Program-made: the position numbers and the translations under genes
Notes under the pieces: generated by a model
The model's input: the letters and a program-made list of their open reading frames with translations, nothing else
Databases searched by the model: none
Told to the model about the DNA's origin: nothing
Assembly (NCBI GenBank): GCA_905234125.1
Contig: CAJOGQ010000016.1
Coordinates: 1-39,130 of the forward strand
Direction of reading: 5' to 3'
DNA: 39,130 bases
DNA from: an uncultured Bacteroidaceae bacterium
Lineage (GTDB): Bacteria; Bacteroidota; Bacteroidia; Bacteroidales; Bacteroidaceae
Part shown: positions 24,297 through 31,609 of the stretch, piece after piece
How positions within the stretch are numbered: position 1 is the stretch's first letter
How the letters are laid out: each line of letters begins with the position of its first letter

Positions 24297-25319
24297 TTAT
24301 CTCATGAGGAACTGGAAATTATGAACGTTCTTCAAAGCGATGCCTGTACCCTTGGCCACTGAGTGCAATGGGTCGTCATCCACATGGAAAGGAATCTGCA
24401 TCTTTTCGGTCAGACGCTTGTCGAGGCCACGCAAGAGGGCACCGCCTCCAGTGAGCCAGATACCGTTCTTCACAATGTCGGCATAAATCTCTGGTGGTGT
24501 GGTTTCAAGTGCCTGAAGCACAGATGTTTCAATCTTGGCAATCGTCTTGTCGATGCAGTGTGCAATCTCCTGATAGCAAACGGCAATCTCCAATGGGAGG
24601 GCGGTAATCTTGTTGGGACCATGCACGATGAAGTCTTCTGGTGCTTCATCACCCAGGTCTGCCAAAGCCGAACCCACATTGATCTTGATGCGTTCTGCCA
24701 TGCGCTCCGACACCTTGATGTTGTGCTGATGAGCCATATAAGCCTGAATGTCGGCTGTCAGTTCGTCGCCTGCCACACGGATGGAGTTGTTGCTCACGAT
24801 ACCACCTAACGAGATGACGGCAATTTCAGTGGAACCACCACCTATATCGACCACCATTTGACCTTCGGCAGCCTCCACATCGATGCCACATCCAATGGCT
24901 GCAGCCATTGGTTCCTTGATGAGATACACGTCACGTCCGCCAGAGTGTTCAGCGCTGTCACGCACGGCACGAAGCTCTACTTCGGTAGAGCCCGATGGTA
25001 CACCGATCACCATGCGGAGGGAGGGGGTGAAGAGGTGATGGCCTGTCTTGACCATCTTCAGCATGCCACGCATCATCTGCTCGCAGGCAAAGAAGTCAGC
25101 AATCACACCGTCACGCAGAGGGCGACACACACGGATGTTCTCGTGAGCCTTCTCATACATCATTTTGGCTGTGTTACCCACAGCGATCATCTTTTTGGTG
25201 TCCTTGTCGAGGGCAACCACCGATGGCTCGTCCACCACAATCTTACCATTATAGGTGATGATGGTGTTAGCGGTGCCAAGGTCCATCGCTATATCTTGTG
25301 TCAAAGAGAAAAATCCCAT
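24297..25319 (-). CDS. mreB: Rod-shape determining protein MreB
   Basis: A 340-residue bacterial actin that directs lateral wall synthesis. The actin-fold nucleotide motifs are clear: phosphate 1 IAMDLGTANTIITYNGK (about residues 10-26), phosphate 2 MVVDIGGGSTEIAVISLGG (about 154-172), adenosine motif WLTGGGALLRGLDKRL (about 289-304), and the RMVIGVPSGSTEVE segment. It ends NVHNFQFLMR. Length is typical. It lies between the IMP cyclohydrolase gene (27 bases upstream) and mreC (7 bases downstream), so the whole row probably shares the purH-like promoter at 26037. Confidence 0.97.
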   Translation of the reverse strand: MGFFSLTQDIAMDLGTANTIITYNGKIVVDEPSVVALDKDTKKMIAVGNTAKMMYEKAHENIRVCRPLRDGVIADFFACEQMMRGMLKMVKTGHHLFTPSLRMVIGVPSGSTEVELRAVRDSAEHSGGRDVYLIKEPMAAAIGCGIDVEAAEGQMVVDIGGGSTEIAVISLGGIVSNNSIRVAGDELTADIQAYMAHQHNIKVSERMAERIKINVGSALADLGDEAPEDFIVHGPNKITALPLEIAVCYQEIAHCIDKTIAKIETSVLQALETTPPEIYADIVKNGIWLTGGGALLRGLDKRLTEKMQIPFHVDDDPLHSVAKGTGIALKNVHNFQFLMR

Positions 25320-25346
25320 AATATGTTGCGATTTACTGTTTTCTGC

Positions 25347-25940
25347 TTATTTTGCGAAATAATTGTGAATAGCTGTGTCGTAGTGGCTGGAAGTGGCGAA
25401 AGCGCGTTCAGCGAATTGTTTGCGCTGTGCCTTGGTGGTTTCAGCGCCTTGTGCCTTCACGATGTCGAGCAGGGGCTTGTATTCAGCCTTGCTGGGCACG
25501 ATGACCACATCGTTGAAGTTCTTGGCAGCTGCACGAATCAGGGAGATGCCACCGATGTCAATCTTCTCGATGATCGTGGGTTCGTCATTGGTCGATGCCA
25601 CAGTCTCCTCGAAGGGATAGAGGTCTACGATGACGAGGTCAATCTCTGGAATCTCGTATTTCGCCATCTCCTGCTGGTCGCTCGCCAATTCGCGACGTCC
25701 CAAAATGCCTCCAAACACCTTCGGGTGAAGTGTCTTCACACGTCCGCCGAGGATGGAAGGATATGTTGTCAAGTCTTCTACCTTTTGGCAAGGGTAGCCG
25801 AGACTCTCGATAAATGCTTGTGTACCTCCTGTTGAAAGGAACTTTACTCCATTTTTGTTCAGTTCTGCCAGCAACTCATCCAATCCATCTTTGTGGAACA
25901 CGGATATAAGCGCAGTTTTGATTTTCTTTGTGTCAGCCAT
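25347..25940 (-). CDS. purH: IMP cyclohydrolase (N-terminal domain of PurH, stand-alone)
   Basis: IMP cyclohydrolase closes FAICAR to IMP, the last purine step. The 197-residue protein matches only the MGS-like first domain of the usual 500-residue bifunctional PurH: KTALISVFHKDGLDELLAELNKNGVKFLSTGGT, GGRVKTLHPKVFGGILGRR, DLVIVDLYPFEETV, EKIDIGGISLIRAAAKNFNDVVIV. It ends HYDTAIHNYFAK, the hinge to the transformylase domain, with a clean stop. The AICAR transformylase must be encoded elsewhere. The open frame extends to 26222, but the ATG at 25940 matches family N-termini and follows a promoter. It heads the row that includes mreB. Confidence 0.9.
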   Translation of the reverse strand: MADTKKIKTALISVFHKDGLDELLAELNKNGVKFLSTGGTQAFIESLGYPCQKVEDLTTYPSILGGRVKTLHPKVFGGILGRRELASDQQEMAKYEIPEIDLVIVDLYPFEETVASTNDEPTIIEKIDIGGISLIRAAAKNFNDVVIVPSKAEYKPLLDIVKAQGAETTKAQRKQFAERAFATSSHYDTAIHNYFAK

Positions 25941-25992
25941 TGCCCTAATTGATTTATTATTATACCTATTGATTTGATGATTCCCAAAACGC

Positions 25993-26006
25993 TGTGTGCG
26001 CACACA
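25993..26006. promoter_or_regulatory. 14-bp palindrome in the purH leader
   Basis: TGTGTGCGCACACA is a perfect palindrome in the roughly 90-base 5' leader of the purH-like transcript. It could be a repressor site or a loop-free RNA stem. It does not match the known PurR boxes. Confidence 0.3.
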
Positions 26007-26036
26007 ATCGTGCACAAACTTTTGCTTTACGGACTG

Positions 26037-26044
26037 CAAAGTTA
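26037..26044 (-). promoter_or_regulatory. -7 element of the purH-mre transcript
   Basis: The complement reads TAACTTTG, 97 bases upstream of the purH ATG. No other promoter is evident before rodA, so this may drive the whole rod-shape cluster. Confidence 0.5.
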
Positions 26045-26129
26045 GGCATTTCTTCTGACACATTATTAAAGAAATTAAAAATTTTCTGCCTTTATGGGAA
26101 AATTTCTTGGCAGAACGAAAACTTTCCAC

Positions 26130-26137
26130 TAATTTTG
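26130..26137 (+). promoter_or_regulatory. -7 element of the TonB-like gene
   Basis: TAATTTTG, with TTGG about 19 bases upstream (26108-26111), 29 bases before the ATG at 26166. Confidence 0.5.
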
Positions 26138-26165
26138 AACCCGCAAACATCAAAATGCAATCTTT

Positions 26166-26597
26166 ATGAAGCAAATCATACTCATTTTCTTTGCCCTCAG
26201 TTCGCTGTCGGCTCAGGCACAATTCTTCTTCGATTTTTCACCTCGTCAGCAGGTGGAGCAACGACGTGAGAAGGTGACAGCGCCTGCATACAAAAAAGGG
26301 ATGGAAGGTGTCAAGTCTTTCATCCTCAAAAACTTTAAGCAACCCAAGGAGCGTGAGCACGTGGATGGGAGGATTGTAGTGGCCGTGATTGTGAACGTGA
26401 AGGGCAACGTGGAGGATGCCCAGATAGTTCGTTCTGTCTCTCCCACGTTGGATGCTGAGGCCATTCGGGTGTGCAAGAAGATGACCTTCAAGCCTGCCAA
26501 AAGGGGCAAGGAAAAGGTGAAGGGACGTGTGGACATCCCATTCCCCATCCGTAATGGGCGAGTCTCATACATCGATCTGCCCACTACAGAAGTGTAG
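26166..26597 (+). CDS. TonB C-terminal domain protein
   Basis: A 143-residue exported protein. The signal peptide is MKQIILIFFALSSLSAQA. Residues about 45-135 form a TonB C-terminal domain: GRIVVAVIVNVKGNVEDAQIVRSVSPTLDAEAIRVCKKMTFKPAKRG is the standard pattern. Unlike a true TonB it has no membrane anchor or proline-rich spacer, so it is probably a periplasmic domain that binds a receptor or partner, not the energy transducer itself. It has its own promoter and converges on the lipoprotein gene. Confidence 0.8.
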   Translation: MKQIILIFFALSSLSAQAQFFFDFSPRQQVEQRREKVTAPAYKKGMEGVKSFILKNFKQPKEREHVDGRIVVAVIVNVKGNVEDAQIVRSVSPTLDAEAIRVCKKMTFKPAKRGKEKVKGRVDIPFPIRNGRVSYIDLPTTEV

Positions 26598-26621
26598 GGA
26601 TTGGCGATTGCTGATAGGGTA

Positions 26622-26657
26622 GTGTGCTTACACTTCAATGGTGGTGTGCTTACACTT
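26622..26657. repeat. Direct repeat GTGTGCTTACACTT between convergent genes
   Basis: GTGTGCTTACACTT occurs at 26622-26635 and 26644-26657, 22 bases apart. Each copy is partly self-complementary (GTGT and ACAC), so it may form small hairpins. The second copy touches the stop codon of the minus-strand lipoprotein gene. Confidence 0.5.
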
Positions 26658-27388
26658 TATTTCACCCCCACATAAATGTCGTTGGTGGTGTAGGTCTTTC
26701 CTGCGTAGATGGCATTGAGACTGATGCCAACGGCTTCGTTGCCACGGGTCTTGATGCAATGCACACGACCTGTGTAGCGAATCTTCTGACCTGGCTGCAA
26801 CGTGGTGGTGAGCGATGGGGACACACTGAAGGCCTTGGGATCGCTCACTTCCAATTGGATGATGATGTCGCGAAGCACAGACTCGGAGGTGTTGGTGATG
26901 AAGCCCTCCACCTCAATCGTCTCATCCTTCGAGATGTAGCCGTCGCCATCCACATCCATGTAGGTGAGGTCTGAGAGGCTCACGATGGCTGAAGGCGCTG
27001 TGCTTTTGGCTATTCTGCCGTCTGACGTCGTTCTGTTGTAGGCACCACCGCCTGTCTGATAGGGGATGTCGTCATCCGTTCGCCTGCTGACACCATTCTG
27101 TTGCTCATACCTGCGGTTAGCCTCTGCTTTCTCGTTCTCTTCGATTTGCGAGGCGATGCCCACACCTAAGACGGCACCTATACCCATGCCGATGAGACTG
27201 CCCAAGGCAGCGTTCTCACCACGGAAATGGCCATGTCCAGAAAGGAAACCGACTGCAGAGCCGATATGACTGCCGATGATGGCACCATTCAGTCCGCCTG
27301 CTGCCTGATAAGAACTTGTGCAACTGCTTACAAGCATCGCTACTGCCAATGCCGAGCATGTGATTTTTGTCTGCTTCATTTGCTTCAT
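26657..27388 (-). CDS. Glycine-zipper lipoprotein with an EF-hand-like calcium loop
   Basis: A 243-residue lipoprotein: lipobox LVSS followed by Cys23. Residues about 30-80 are glycine-zipper sequence (GGLNGAIIGSHIGSAVGFL and GSLIGMGIGAVLGVGIAS), as in SlyB/17-kDa antigen type outer-membrane proteins. A polar linker follows, then at about residues 142-153 a canonical EF-hand loop DVDGDGYISKDE. The remainder is beta-rich (VLRDIIIQLEVSDPKAFSVSP, LQPGQKIRYTGRVHCIKTRG). The EF-hand plus glycine zipper suggests a calcium-influenced envelope protein, but its role is unknown. An ATG three codons later is an equally good start. No promoter was recognised. Confidence 0.75.
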   Translation of the reverse strand: MKQMKQTKITCSALAVAMLVSSCTSSYQAAGGLNGAIIGSHIGSAVGFLSGHGHFRGENAALGSLIGMGIGAVLGVGIASQIEENEKAEANRRYEQQNGVSRRTDDDIPYQTGGGAYNRTTSDGRIAKSTAPSAIVSLSDLTYMDVDGDGYISKDETIEVEGFITNTSESVLRDIIIQLEVSDPKAFSVSPSLTTTLQPGQKIRYTGRVHCIKTRGNEAVGISLNAIYAGKTYTTNDIYVGVK

Positions 27389-27452
27389 TGTTAGTTGTTG
27401 AACATTTTCTTAACTTTTGGTCTCTCTTTCTACCGTATATTCTTCACGGATT

Positions 27453-28232
27453 CTATTGGTTTTCTATGTAATCGTCAATCAATCGTCTGGCTATCGACAT
27501 CTTGTCGGGGATGGGCGGTAGGTGGTCTTTGTTGAACCATCCTGCTTCGCTCAGTTCCTCCTCCTGCACATGGACTTCTCCACTCACATAGTCAGCCGTA
27601 AAGCCGATCATGATGCCACAGGGGTAGGGCCATGCCTGACTGCCGAAGTATTTGATGTTCTTGATCTTGAGTCCCACTTCCTCTTCCACTTCTCTCCTCA
27701 CGCAGTCTTCCAGCGTCTCGCCTGTCTCCACAAATCCCGCCACCAGACCATACATCTCGCTTCTGCGGAAGTTCTTGGCATGCACCAAGAGGATTTTGTC
27801 TTCCTTGTGCACTCGCACGATGATGGCTGGACTCACCTGTGGCCACACTTCCTTTCCGCAGTGGGTACATTGCTTGCTGATGATGGTGGTGCGTTTCATG
27901 GGTGCGCCACACACTCCGCAATACTTCGTGTTCGAATCCCAATAGAGCAGTTCTGCTGCCTTGCCGGCTGTGTTGTAGAATGCTCTGGGCAACATGTTCC
28001 ACGACTCCCTCAGTCCCATGGTCACCCATCCTTCCATCTGAGAGGGTGGGGTGGTGAGGCTGTAGCTCATGCAGGGGACGCCATCGATGGGTGGGAGTTC
28101 CTGACGGGGTGTCCATTCCTTCATGGGGAAGGGGGGCTCCGTCGCACAGGGCACTCGATAGCCATCGTTGTCTTGTTGCAACAGCAGGGCATTGCTGATG
28201 AACACAAACCAATATCTCTTTTGCGTCTCCAT
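27453..28232 (-). CDS. nudC: NAD(+)/NADH pyrophosphatase (NudC-type Nudix hydrolase)
   Basis: NudC cleaves NAD(H) and can remove NAD caps from RNA. The 259-residue protein has the complete set of marks: a zinc ribbon (YCGVCGAP and KQCTHCGKEVWP, about residues 106-130), the Nudix box GFVETGETLEDCVRREVEEEVGL (Gly and the REVEEE core; about 170-190), and the family-specific SQAWPYPCG motif 17 residues later. The N-terminal domain is shorter on known motifs but in the right place. The reading frame opens at 28259, but that codon lies inside the -7 element, so the ATG at 28232 (METQKRYW) is taken; 28247 is possible. Confidence 0.92.
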   Translation of the reverse strand: METQKRYWFVFISNALLLQQDNDGYRVPCATEPPFPMKEWTPRQELPPIDGVPCMSYSLTTPPSQMEGWVTMGLRESWNMLPRAFYNTAGKAAELLYWDSNTKYCGVCGAPMKRTTIISKQCTHCGKEVWPQVSPAIIVRVHKEDKILLVHAKNFRRSEMYGLVAGFVETGETLEDCVRREVEEEVGLKIKNIKYFGSQAWPYPCGIMIGFTADYVSGEVHVQEEELSEAGWFNKDHLPPIPDKMSIARRLIDDYIENQ

Positions 28233-28256
28233 GTCGCTAATTTGCATTTTCGGGGT

Positions 28257-28264
28257 CAAAATTA
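28257..28264 (-). promoter_or_regulatory. -7 element of nudC
   Basis: The complement reads TAATTTTG, 25 bases upstream of the chosen ATG. Confidence 0.5.
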
Positions 28265-28359
28265 GGCATAATTTGTGATATATGCCCCTTTTTTAGTCTC
28301 AAAAAACCTTAAAAAAGTTAAGACTTGCCGATTTAGTTGCTAATTATGAAAAAAAAGGG

Positions 28360-28367
28360 TACATTTG
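28360..28367 (+). promoter_or_regulatory. -7 element of the GH25 gene
   Basis: TACATTTG, with a TTG about 20 bases upstream (28337-28339), 41 bases before the ATG at 28408. Confidence 0.5.
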
Positions 28368-28407
28368 TACTCGATTTTGACAACTACAATGATTAATTTG
28401 AGTGAGA

Positions 28408-29265
28408 ATGAACAACGTTAGTCGCGCGTACATATATATAATAATGACGCTTGCCGCTTCCTTATGCTTCACATCGGCATGGGCAGATAAACGTGACAAG
28501 GACAAAAAGAACAAACAAGCTGTGACGATTGTGACTTGGGAACCCGATCCTGTGGCTCGCAAGTCTCGTCCTGATCGCCATCCTGCAGTCTTGGAGATGC
28601 CTCATCTTGGCACTTCCTCTTCTTCCTACAATGTGGCTGGAGGTCGAGGAACGGGAGGCAGTGAGGCGCATGGCATTGATGTGAGCCACTATCAGGGACG
28701 CATCAATTGGGATGAGGTGGCTCGTGACAGCCGTGTGACTTACGTCTATCTGAAGGCCACCGAGGGCACCAACACGATTGACGACACCTACACCTACAAC
28801 TTCACAGAGTGTAAGCGTGTGGGTCTCAAGGTGGGCAGTTATCTCTTCTTCCGGCCCCATCTTTCAGCACAAGCCCAGTTTGACCTCTTCAAGTCGCGTG
28901 TCAACACCCGTCAGCAAGACCTCCTGCCCGTCATCGATGTGGAGGTCATTCGAGGGGTGTCCGAGTCTGTGATGCAGGCTCGTCTGCTCGAACTCTGCGA
29001 CCTCTTCGAACGTGAGTACGGCAAGAAGCCCATCATCTATACAGGCAAGAACTTCTACAACAAATACATATACGGAAATCACCGGCTGCGTGCCTACAAG
29101 TATTTCATCGCCGCCTACTCTTTCATCGAGCCAGACCTCTATGGCGACCATGATTATGTCATGTGGCAATACTCTGCCACCGGTTCAGTTAGGGGCATCC
29201 GAGGCAACGTGGACATGAGCCGCTTCGTCGGAAGACATACCATTAAGGATATTTTGTATAAATAA
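28408..29265 (+). CDS. GH25 family lysozyme
   Basis: A 285-residue exported muramidase. The signal peptide is IYIIMTLAASLCFTSAWA. A basic, Ser-rich linker runs to about residue 85. The GH25 domain then starts HGIDVSHYQGRINWDEV (first conserved Asp near residue 90), followed by YVYLKATEG, VGSYLFFRP, the catalytic VIDVEV (about 175-180) and the closing VMWQYSATGSVRGIRGNVDMSRF. It cuts the beta-1,4 bond of peptidoglycan, so it acts in the periplasm or outside. The start ATG at 28408 is preferred over the GTG at 28402. It is followed one base after its stop by the second 149-base hairpin element. Confidence 0.9.
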   Translation: MNNVSRAYIYIIMTLAASLCFTSAWADKRDKDKKNKQAVTIVTWEPDPVARKSRPDRHPAVLEMPHLGTSSSSYNVAGGRGTGGSEAHGIDVSHYQGRINWDEVARDSRVTYVYLKATEGTNTIDDTYTYNFTECKRVGLKVGSYLFFRPHLSAQAQFDLFKSRVNTRQQDLLPVIDVEVIRGVSESVMQARLLELCDLFEREYGKKPIIYTGKNFYNKYIYGNHRLRAYKYFIAAYSFIEPDLYGDHDYVMWQYSATGSVRGIRGNVDMSRFVGRHTIKDILYK

Positions 29266-29414
29266 CTCAACTTTTGAGGGGCAAGGGGCAAGGAGCAGGG
29301 GGCAAGAGGAATGTTATGTTCGCTTGTTTGCCATTTGGGTATGTATGAGCAAGGTATCCTCTTGCTCCTTGCCCCTCGCTCCTTGCTCCTTAACTCAACT
29401 TGCGAAAGTTGAGT
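29266..29414. repeat. 149-base hairpin element, copy B
   Basis: Same length and orientation as copy A (7049-7197), with about five substitutions. It begins immediately after the GH25 stop and ends just before the panD terminator. The terminal inverted repeat is ACTCAACTTTTG / CGAAAGTTGAGT. The arms carry GRGCAAG and CTTGCYC heptads. Confidence 0.78.
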
Positions 29415-29427
29415 AAATAAAAAGAAA

Positions 29428-29454
29428 GGAAAGGAAGTTCTTCCCTTCCTTTCC
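29428..29454 (-). terminator. Rho-independent terminator of panC-panD
   Basis: On the minus strand GGAAAGGAAG and CTTCCTTTCC pair over 10 bases around a 7-base loop and are followed by TTTCTTTTT. It begins three bases after the panD stop. Confidence 0.8.
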
Positions 29455-29457
29455 CTT

Positions 29458-29808
29458 CTATAGAAGCTTATTCGTTTTCATGTCAGGGAAGACCACCTTG
29501 GGTTTGAAGTGCTTGGCCTCCTCGAAGTCCATGAGGGCGTATGCCATGATGATGACGGTATCGCCCACCTGCACCTTGCGTGCGGCGGCACCATTCAGAC
29601 AGACACAGCCACTGCCACGTTCGCCCCTGATCACGTATGTGTCGAAGCGTTCGCCGTTGTTGTTGTTCACGATATAGACGCGTTCGCCTGCAATGATGCC
29701 CACAGCATCCATCAGGTCTTCGTCGATGGTGATGCTCCCCATGTAGTTGAGGTTGGCTTCAGTCACCTTCACGCAATGCAACTTCGATTTCAGTACTTCT
29801 ATCTGCAT
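29458..29808 (-). CDS. panD: Aspartate 1-decarboxylase proenzyme
   Basis: PanD makes beta-alanine for pantothenate and CoA. The 116-residue protein begins [29 protein letters not shown]; the Gly-Ser bond in YMGSIT is where the proenzyme cleaves itself to form the pyruvoyl group. Downstream marks are [20 protein letters not shown] and [13 protein letters not shown]. The start at 29808 fits family length; an ATG three codons earlier (29817) is possible. It follows panC on the minus strand, separated by 180 bases that hold three 39-base repeats. Confidence 0.93.
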   Translation of the reverse strand: MQIEVLKSKLHCVKVTEANLNYMGSITIDEDLMDAVGIIAGERVYIVNNNNGERFDTYVIRGERGSGCVCLNGAAARKVQVGDTVIIMAYALMDFEEAKHFKPKVVFPDMKTNKLL

Positions 29809-29862
29809 GTCATTCAATTGATAATTTATAATTTACAATGTATAAAGCTAACGAGAAACAAC

Positions 29863-29979
29863 AAAGCTGTAAAACCCACCGCATGGCTATTATATATTAT
29901 AAAAGCTGTAAAACACGCCGCATGGTTATTATATATTACAAAAGCTGTAAAACACGCCGCATGGTTATTATATATTATA
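29863..29979. repeat. Three tandem 39-base repeats between panC and panD
   Basis: Units begin at 29863, 29902 and 29941. Each has AAAGCTGTAAAAC, then a CCGCATGG core, then TATTATATATTA. Units 2 and 3 are almost identical; unit 1 differs at a few bases. They lie in the leader of panD within the panC-panD transcript. The CCGCATGG core is shared with repeats at 31479, 36394, 36785 and 38794. Confidence 0.85.
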
Positions 29980-29996
29980 CATTGTCTATTATATAT

Positions 29997-30866
29997 TTAC
30001 TTATAGTTGATATTATCGATGAGTCGGATGGGAGTGGCACCACAGAACACCGTGATGCAACCCTGCACGTGGTCTGCCTCATCCCACGATGTAACACTCT
30101 CCAACGAGAGGGCATTGACGATGTCGTAGTACTGCACTTCAAGCCCCTCCACTGCGTTGATGTCGCTGATGGTCTTCTGACGGGTTTCCTCCACAGAGTG
30201 CGTCTTGCTGTACTTCACGCTCGCCTTCAAGGCCTTGTAGATGTTGGGTGCGATGGCTCTCTCCTCAGGAGCCAACAGGGTGTTACGGCTCGAGAGTGCC
30301 AGACCATCCTCTTCCCTCACGATGGGGCAAGGGCAGACCTCCAAACGTTTTGCCCAGTCCGTATCCTTCGCCACATAGTCGGCCACCATCGCCTTGATGA
30401 CGGCAATCTGCTGAAAGTCCTTCTCGCCAAAGTAGGCTCGGTCAGGCTCCACCATCATGAAGAGCTTGCTTACAATCTGGCACACGCCGTTGAAGTGGCC
30501 TGGTCTGAACGCACCCTCCATCACTGTGTCCGTAGGCGGATAAGAGAATGAGCGAGTGTCAGGCTCAGGATAAACCTCCTCCACCGATGGAGCGAACACA
30601 TACGTGGCGCCGATGCTCTCCAACAGGGCACAGTCGGCATCCAAGGTACGTGGGTAAGACGCCAGATCCTTCTTGTCGTTGAATTGGGTGGGGTTGACGA
30701 ACACGCTCACCACGGTGGCGTCATTCTCCTTGACACTACGGGTCACCAACGATGCATGTCCGGCATGGAGCGCACCCATCGTGGGCACCAGTCCCACGGT
30801 CTTCCCGTCACCTCTCAGGGCAGAAACCTTCTCCTTGAGTTCCTTTACAGAATTGATGATTTCCAT
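29997..30866 (-). CDS. panC: Pantothenate synthetase
   Basis: PanC joins pantoate and beta-alanine using ATP. The 289-residue protein has the nucleotidyltransferase motif [18 protein letters not shown] (about residues 23-40), [19 protein letters not shown] (about 62-80), [33 protein letters not shown] (about 122-154) and [10 protein letters not shown] (about 187-196). The ATG at 30866 is chosen over the long open frame to 30995 because [14 protein letters not shown] is the family N-terminus and a TACCTTTG box lies 35 bases upstream. It heads a panC-panD transcript. Confidence 0.95.
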   Translation of the reverse strand: MEIINSVKELKEKVSALRGDGKTVGLVPTMGALHAGHASLVTRSVKENDATVVSVFVNPTQFNDKKDLASYPRTLDADCALLESIGATYVFAPSVEEVYPEPDTRSFSYPPTDTVMEGAFRPGHFNGVCQIVSKLFMMVEPDRAYFGEKDFQQIAVIKAMVADYVAKDTDWAKRLEVCPCPIVREEDGLALSSRNTLLAPEERAIAPNIYKALKASVKYSKTHSVEETRQKTISDINAVEGLEVQYYDIVNALSLESVTSWDEADHVQGCITVFCGATPIRLIDNINYK

Positions 30867-30900
30867 TGCTTGCTTTGAATCAGAACATTGAAAAGTGGTG

Positions 30901-30908
30901 CAAAGGTA
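30901..30908 (-). promoter_or_regulatory. -7 element of panC
   Basis: The complement reads TACCTTTG, 35 bases upstream of the panC ATG. Confidence 0.6.
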
Positions 30909-31586
30909 CGGATAAATGGCTGAATAACCAAATGAAACTCCCCCTTTCCCCTGTAAATAGCCACAAAATAGCTGAATGTCCCAACAAAAGTACAAAATCT
31001 GTAAGAAAAAATAAATAATTTAAGTTTCTCAAGTTTATATTTTTATTTGTATTTTTATATTTTTCCTTCGGCGCCACCGGCGCAACAAGACATCCGAAAC
31101 TTGTATAAAAGATATAAAAAGAAATTTTTGGGATGGATGCCTGATGGAAAACTTTTTGATTTGATTGAAACACTCTGTAAACTCGTTTACAAGATGCTTC
31201 TAACAAATAAAAAATCTTTATTCTCTCTGTAAGAAGAATAAAGCGTCCTGTTTTCGACAATAGAACGATGCAAGCTCGCTTGTAATCTTCTAATTTCAAA
31301 AACAAGACTTCCATCATAAAAGACAAAATCCTTAGTTCCTCAATTCCTTAGAGTAGAATAAGGTAATTATTGGTCAATTCTTGGACATTATTGTTCCAAC
31401 CCCAAGCGCAGCGACCCTTTCTGTGATTTGACTCCGTCGAGCTAAAGGTTCTGTGCTTTCTGTGTGACATAAAATACCATCCCGCATGGCCAGCTTATTC
31501 AGAGAATTAACGATGAATTAATGAAAAATTATCGATAACTTGTGTTAAAATTCCTTCAAAATTCGCTGTATATTGAGAAGTTTTTG
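30909..31586. other. AT-rich intergenic region with palindromes, no gene seen
   Basis: I find no supported gene in this stretch. Structures seen: a small GCGCC-ACC-GGCGC hairpin near 31070; a 16-base palindrome TGTAAACTCGTTTACA (31176-31191) that contains the TTTACA motif also seen upstream of the HTH gene; a 9-bp hairpin (31216-31224 with 31235-31243) whose minus-strand side is followed by ATTTTTTATTT and would look like a terminator on that strand; the repeat at 31479-31497; and a palindrome TTATCGATAA (31529-31538). A frame at 30880-31326 covers the panC promoter and is not convincing. Confidence 0.4.
31479..31497. repeat. 19-base repeat, inverted copy of 36394-36412
   Basis: The complement reads AAGCTGGCCATGCGGGATG, an exact inverted match to 36394-36412, 4.9 kb away. 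The two copies bracket the ATPase/RelE/DUF3800 section. Confidence 0.75.
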
Positions 31587-31594
31587 TATTTTTG
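31587..31594 (+). promoter_or_regulatory. -7 element of the first ATPase gene
   Basis: TATTTTTG, 16 bases before the ATG at 31610. It overlaps an in-frame TTG at 31592, which is therefore not the start. Confidence 0.5.
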
Positions 31595-31609
31595 CAGAAA
31601 ATTCTGATT

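Noticed and set aside
29838-30551. 237-codon plus-strand frame through the 39-base repeats and panC
   Set aside because: It opens only because the repeat period is a multiple of three and then runs antisense to panC.
30880-31326. 148-codon minus-strand frame upstream of panC
   Set aside because: It runs over the panC promoter, is AT-driven in composition and shows no family pattern.
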